Source: JAJCZZ01 sp964569085
GTDB lineage: Bacteria; Gemmatimonadota; Gemmatimonadetes; Longimicrobiales; Gaopeijiaceae
Direction: 5' to 3'
NCBI GenBank assembly: GCA_964569085.1
Contig: CAZMTA010000003.1
Location: forward strand, 62,001-126,000
Length of the DNA stretch: 64,000 nucleotides
Part shown: positions 61,584-64,000 of the stretch, one piece after another
Layout of the letters: each line of letters starts with the position of its first letter
How positions within the stretch are numbered: position 1 is the first letter of the stretch
Made by a program: the position numbers and the translations under genes
The notes under the pieces: model-generated
The model's input: only the letters and a program-made list of their open reading frames with translations
Database searches by the model: none
What the model was told of the DNA's origin: nothing

Positions 61584-62894
61584 TCAGCGGAGCGCCGTCG
61601 GAAGCCTCCGCACCACCACGGTGGGTACGTCGAACTCGTCGGTCTCCACGAAGGCCACCAGCCCGTCCGGCCCGAAGGCGTCGGGGAGGGCCAGGGCGCC
61701 GTCGGGGAAGGTCCCCAGGTAGCGTCCGTCGGGCGTCACCACGTCGATGGGCCCGGCCTGGTGGGGCTCCCGTCCACGGCGCTGGACCCAGAGGGTGCCG
61801 TCCCAGCCCCCGACCATCTCCAGGATCACGGGGAGCTCGGGGTGGAACTCCATGGCCTCGATCCGCCCCCGGAGCATCTCCCGGATCGCCTCCTGGGGGA
61901 GGGCCCGGCTCCCGCCGTCCGTCGAGCGGGCGACGATGCGGAGCCGGGGGCCGCCGCCCCCCTCGAGCTCGGCCAGGCGCCGGGCCCGCTCCCGCTCGCG
62001 CATGCGCTCGGTGACCGGGCGGGGCTCCAGGGGGCGTCGAAGCTCCCGCACCGGCGCCCCGGAGGCGTCCACCACGGTCACCCTCCACGTGGAGGTGTCG
62101 GCGTACGCGAGCCCCCCGTCGGGCCGGGCCGCCACGTGCAGCCCCGGCTCGAATGTGCGGGGCCCCGCGGCCATCGCCATGCGCATCCCGCCGCCCTCCA
62201 TGGTGCTCACCCGCTCCCCCCGGGGAGGCGCCCAGGCCCGCGCCAGCGTCCGGGTCCGGGCGGCCTCGCCGTCGAGCTCCAGGAGCTCCACCGACCGGCC
62301 CGCGGCGTCGCCCTCCTCCCCCTCCACGCCACCCCGGCGCACGACCACGGCGGCACCCGCCCCTCCCAGGGAGAGCACCCCCCGGCCCGCGGGATCGGCC
62401 AGGAGCTCGCCCAGGCGGAACAGGCCCTCCCCCGGGGTGCCCATGGACACCTGCCGGACGAACGACCCGTCGGGCCCGTAGACCACGTAGGCCTGGTGCC
62501 CCGCGTCGGCCACCACCACCGAGCCGTCCCGCTGCACGGCCACGGACACGGGCATGTGGAGCTCGCCGGGCCCCTCCCCGGACTCGCCCACCTCCCGCAG
62601 GAGCCGCCCCCGACCGTCGGTCACCACGACCCGCCCGGCCTGGGCGTCGAACACGTGGAGGTTGCCCGCGGCGTCGAAGCCCACGTGGCGGACCTGCCCG
62701 AAGGTCTCCCAGGGCGCCCCGTCGAAGGAGCCCACCCGGAAGACCTCCTCCAGGGTGGCCTCCAGCGGTCGGTCGGCCGCGGGCAGCGTCACCGTCTCCT
62801 GGGCCGCCCCCGGGCCGGCCGCGAGGGCCAGGCCCACCGCCACGACGCCCGTCGCGCTCCGCCCTCTCCGATCCCTCCGACCTCCACGATCCAC
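61584..62894 (-). CDS. Exported six-bladed beta-propeller protein
   Basis: 436 residues. An arginine-rich start and signal peptide (ending LALAAGPGAAQE) precede NHL/6-bladed-propeller repeats, e.g. VRHVGFDAAGNLHVFDAQAG, VSVAVQRDGSVVVADAGHQA and IDVVTPDGRYLGTFPDGALA. Blades are separated by a helical insert (about 285-340; RMRERERARRLAELEG). Proteins of this sort are common in Gemmatimonadota and Bacteroidota, and their ligands are unknown. GTG 62894 is chosen for GGAGGGG about 6 bases upstream and because the signal peptide follows directly; upstream frame-open codons are low-complexity Arg/Pro. Divergent from the aconitase-like gene. Confidence 0.78.
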   Translation of the reverse strand: MDRGGRRDRRGRSATGVVAVGLALAAGPGAAQETVTLPAADRPLEATLEEVFRVGSFDGAPWETFGQVRHVGFDAAGNLHVFDAQAGRVVVTDGRGRLLREVGESGEGPGELHMPVSVAVQRDGSVVVADAGHQAYVVYGPDGSFVRQVSMGTPGEGLFRLGELLADPAGRGVLSLGGAGAAVVVRRGGVEGEEGDAAGRSVELLELDGEAARTRTLARAWAPPRGERVSTMEGGGMRMAMAAGPRTFEPGLHVAARPDGGLAYADTSTWRVTVVDASGAPVRELRRPLEPRPVTERMRERERARRLAELEGGGGPRLRIVARSTDGGSRALPQEAIREMLRGRIEAMEFHPELPVILEMVGGWDGTLWVQRRGREPHQAGPIDVVTPDGRYLGTFPDGALALPDAFGPDGLVAFVETDEFDVPTVVVRRLPTALR

Positions 62895-63094
62895 GGCGTC
62901 CCCCTCCGATCCCGTCCGTTCGCGCGCCCCGCGCCACGGCGGCGAGCGGGGCCTCCGTTCCCTCCGACGGGACGGCGGGCTCGACGGGTTGCCCGCACCC
63001 GCCGGGACTTGGCCTGCGCCCTTCCTCACCGCAGCTTTGGGATCCCGTTCCGCCCGGACGGACCCTGTTCCGACGACCCGAAGACGAGCCAGCG

Positions 63095-64000
63095 ATGATC
63101 AAGGACCTCCTCGACCGCACCATGGAGAAGCGCCCCGACACCTTCCGCCTGAAGGGGCGCGTCCTCCACCTCCTGGACGACACCGAGCTGGTCCGGGCCC
63201 AGCTCTACGAGGGGCGGGACATCGAGCTGGACGAGGAGCTCAAGGAGCGGCTGCGGGACCAGATCTCCACCGACGAGATCACGCCCGCCTACATCTGCTA
63301 CTTCTTCGACGAGACGCTGGGCGAATTCCCCTACCTGGGGCTCCGCACCACCGACCGGGAGTCGGGCGACACCGACTATCCCGTGGAGCGGGGCTCGGTG
63401 AAGGACGGGGGCTTCGTGTGCAGCGTGGCCGGGAAGCGGCGCGGAAAGGGGAGCAGCCGGGAGCAGAGCCCGTACGCCGAGCTCATGGCGGGCATCCGGG
63501 TCGTCGTCGCCGAGAGCATCGAGCGGATCTACAACGAGAACTGCCAGAACCTGGGCATCCTCACCACCACGGACTTCTCCGTCATCGAGCGGATCCGCGC
63601 CGGCGAGGAGATGGCCCTCTCGGAGTTCACCGCCGGGAAGGACGAGATCACCCGCCAGATCATCGAGTACGGCGGGCTCTTCGAGTTCAACGTGGCGCGG
63701 CTCCAGGGCAAGGTGAGCGTGCCGCTGCCCCGCGCCCTGGGCGGCGATCCCACGTCCGGGGACGAGGGCGGGGAGCCGGGACCGGCCGACTCCGAGGAGC
63801 TGGCCCGCATGAAGGGGAGCGGGGAGCCCGACGCCGGCGAGGCCCGGCCCGGCGACCAGGCCGCGCCCCAGCTCGCCGCCACCTCCCAGCCCACCAACCC
63901 CGCCGAGGTGGCCGACGACGAGGACGAGGACGCCCCCGTGGGCGGCCCGGGCTCCGGGCGCGGCCGCTTCGGGGACGACCGCCCCATGACCGTGGCGGAG
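63095..64000 (+). CDS. Aconitase/isopropylmalate-dehydratase-family enzyme, N-terminal part (runs off window)
   Basis: Open from ATG 63095 to the last base: 302 codons with the C-terminal part missing. Residues about 1-215 contain a swivel domain with ISTDEITPAYICYFFDETLG and the GSSREQSPYAELMAGIRVVV loop that contacts the substrate, followed by AESIERIYNENCQNLGILTT, as in LeuD and aconitases. The chain then goes through an acidic, Gly/Pro-rich linker (about 215-295) towards DDRPMTVAE, where the Fe-S catalytic domains would start. Swivel-first order is unlike LeuC-LeuD and standard aconitase A; it recalls aconitase B without its HEAT domain. The substrate (citrate, isopropylmalate, homocitrate) is open. 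Confidence 0.8.
   Translation, partial: MIKDLLDRTMEKRPDTFRLKGRVLHLLDDTELVRAQLYEGRDIELDEELKERLRDQISTDEITPAYICYFFDETLGEFPYLGLRTTDRESGDTDYPVERGSVKDGGFVCSVAGKRRGKGSSREQSPYAELMAGIRVVVAESIERIYNENCQNLGILTTTDFSVIERIRAGEEMALSEFTAGKDEITRQIIEYGGLFEFNVARLQGKVSVPLPRALGGDPTSGDEGGEPGPADSEELARMKGSGEPDAGEARPGDQAAPQLAATSQPTNPAEVADDEDEDAPVGGPGSGRGRFGDDRPMTVAE

Noticed and set aside
1..64000. tRNA, rRNA, riboswitch or insertion sequence
   Set aside because: I looked in each intergenic space for cloverleaf arms, conserved riboswitch cores, transposase frames and terminal inverted repeats and saw none convincing; a covariance-model search would settle small RNAs.

Overview
A 64 kb stretch of very GC-rich bacterial chromosome, densely packed with genes and with no gene-free stretch over 300 bases. 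There is no rRNA, tRNA, CRISPR array, insertion sequence or prophage that I can see. Many genes start with GTG or TTG, and many neighbours overlap by ATGA or GTGA. The gene content (CHASE2/FecR/caspase signalling genes, CsgG-type lipoproteins, a beta-propeller protein, a Paa oxygenase cluster, SSS and NSS transporters, small unrecognised proteins) fits a Gram-negative, probably aerobic heterotroph of the Gemmatimonadota type. That placement is an inference from gene style, not from a marker gene.

Layout. 1-3.4 kb: a partial iron-transport-type protein, a Rho-N-like small protein, a PAP2 phosphatase with a coupled membrane protein, and a PD40 lipoprotein. 3.4-7.5 kb: an M28 peptidase, then a DUF421 / substrate-binding / CDF-transporter operon behind a near-consensus sigma-54 promoter. 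7.5-15.1 kb: a PLD-type phospholipid synthase and two paralogous class A penicillin-binding proteins flanking an opposite-strand saccharopine-dehydrogenase-like gene. 15.1-18.2 kb: a histidine kinase, a single-domain response regulator and a sigma-54 activator that lacks its DNA-binding domain. 18.3-25.5 kb: gyrA, an ECF sigma / anti-sigma pair, small proteins, a CPBP protease and a PLP decarboxylase. 25.5-27.2 kb: three unrecognised genes. 27.3-30.7 kb: a phenylacetyl-CoA-epoxidase-type cluster (paaA, paaB, paaC, a split paaD, an extra MIP18 protein, a CMD-family protein) without paaE.

30.8-39.9 kb is the first region I find most distinctive. A cyclic-nucleotide-binding, degenerate PP2C protein is divergent from a run of MBL hydrolase, caspase-like protease with a DUF4384-type tail, CHASE2 adenylate cyclase, FecR/TPR protein and GAF-HD-GYP phosphodiesterase. 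It has the parts of a second-messenger circuit: sensor cyclase, cNMP receptor, phosphodiesterase and protease effector. 40.2-42.4 kb: a PadR operon with a clear palindromic operator. 42.5-47.8 kb is the second distinctive cassette: a CsgG-like/caspase fusion protease with a soluble CsgG-like partner, divergent from a CsgG-TPR lipoprotein and an outer-membrane barrel.

47.9-64 kb: 6-phosphofructokinase, a small membrane protein with an SSS symporter, a coiled-coil protein built of seventeen 11-residue repeats, a large PIG-L deacetylase, a complete BMP-type nucleoside ABC importer operon, an NSS transporter, a six-bladed propeller protein, and the start of an aconitase/isopropylmalate-dehydratase-family enzyme that leaves the window.
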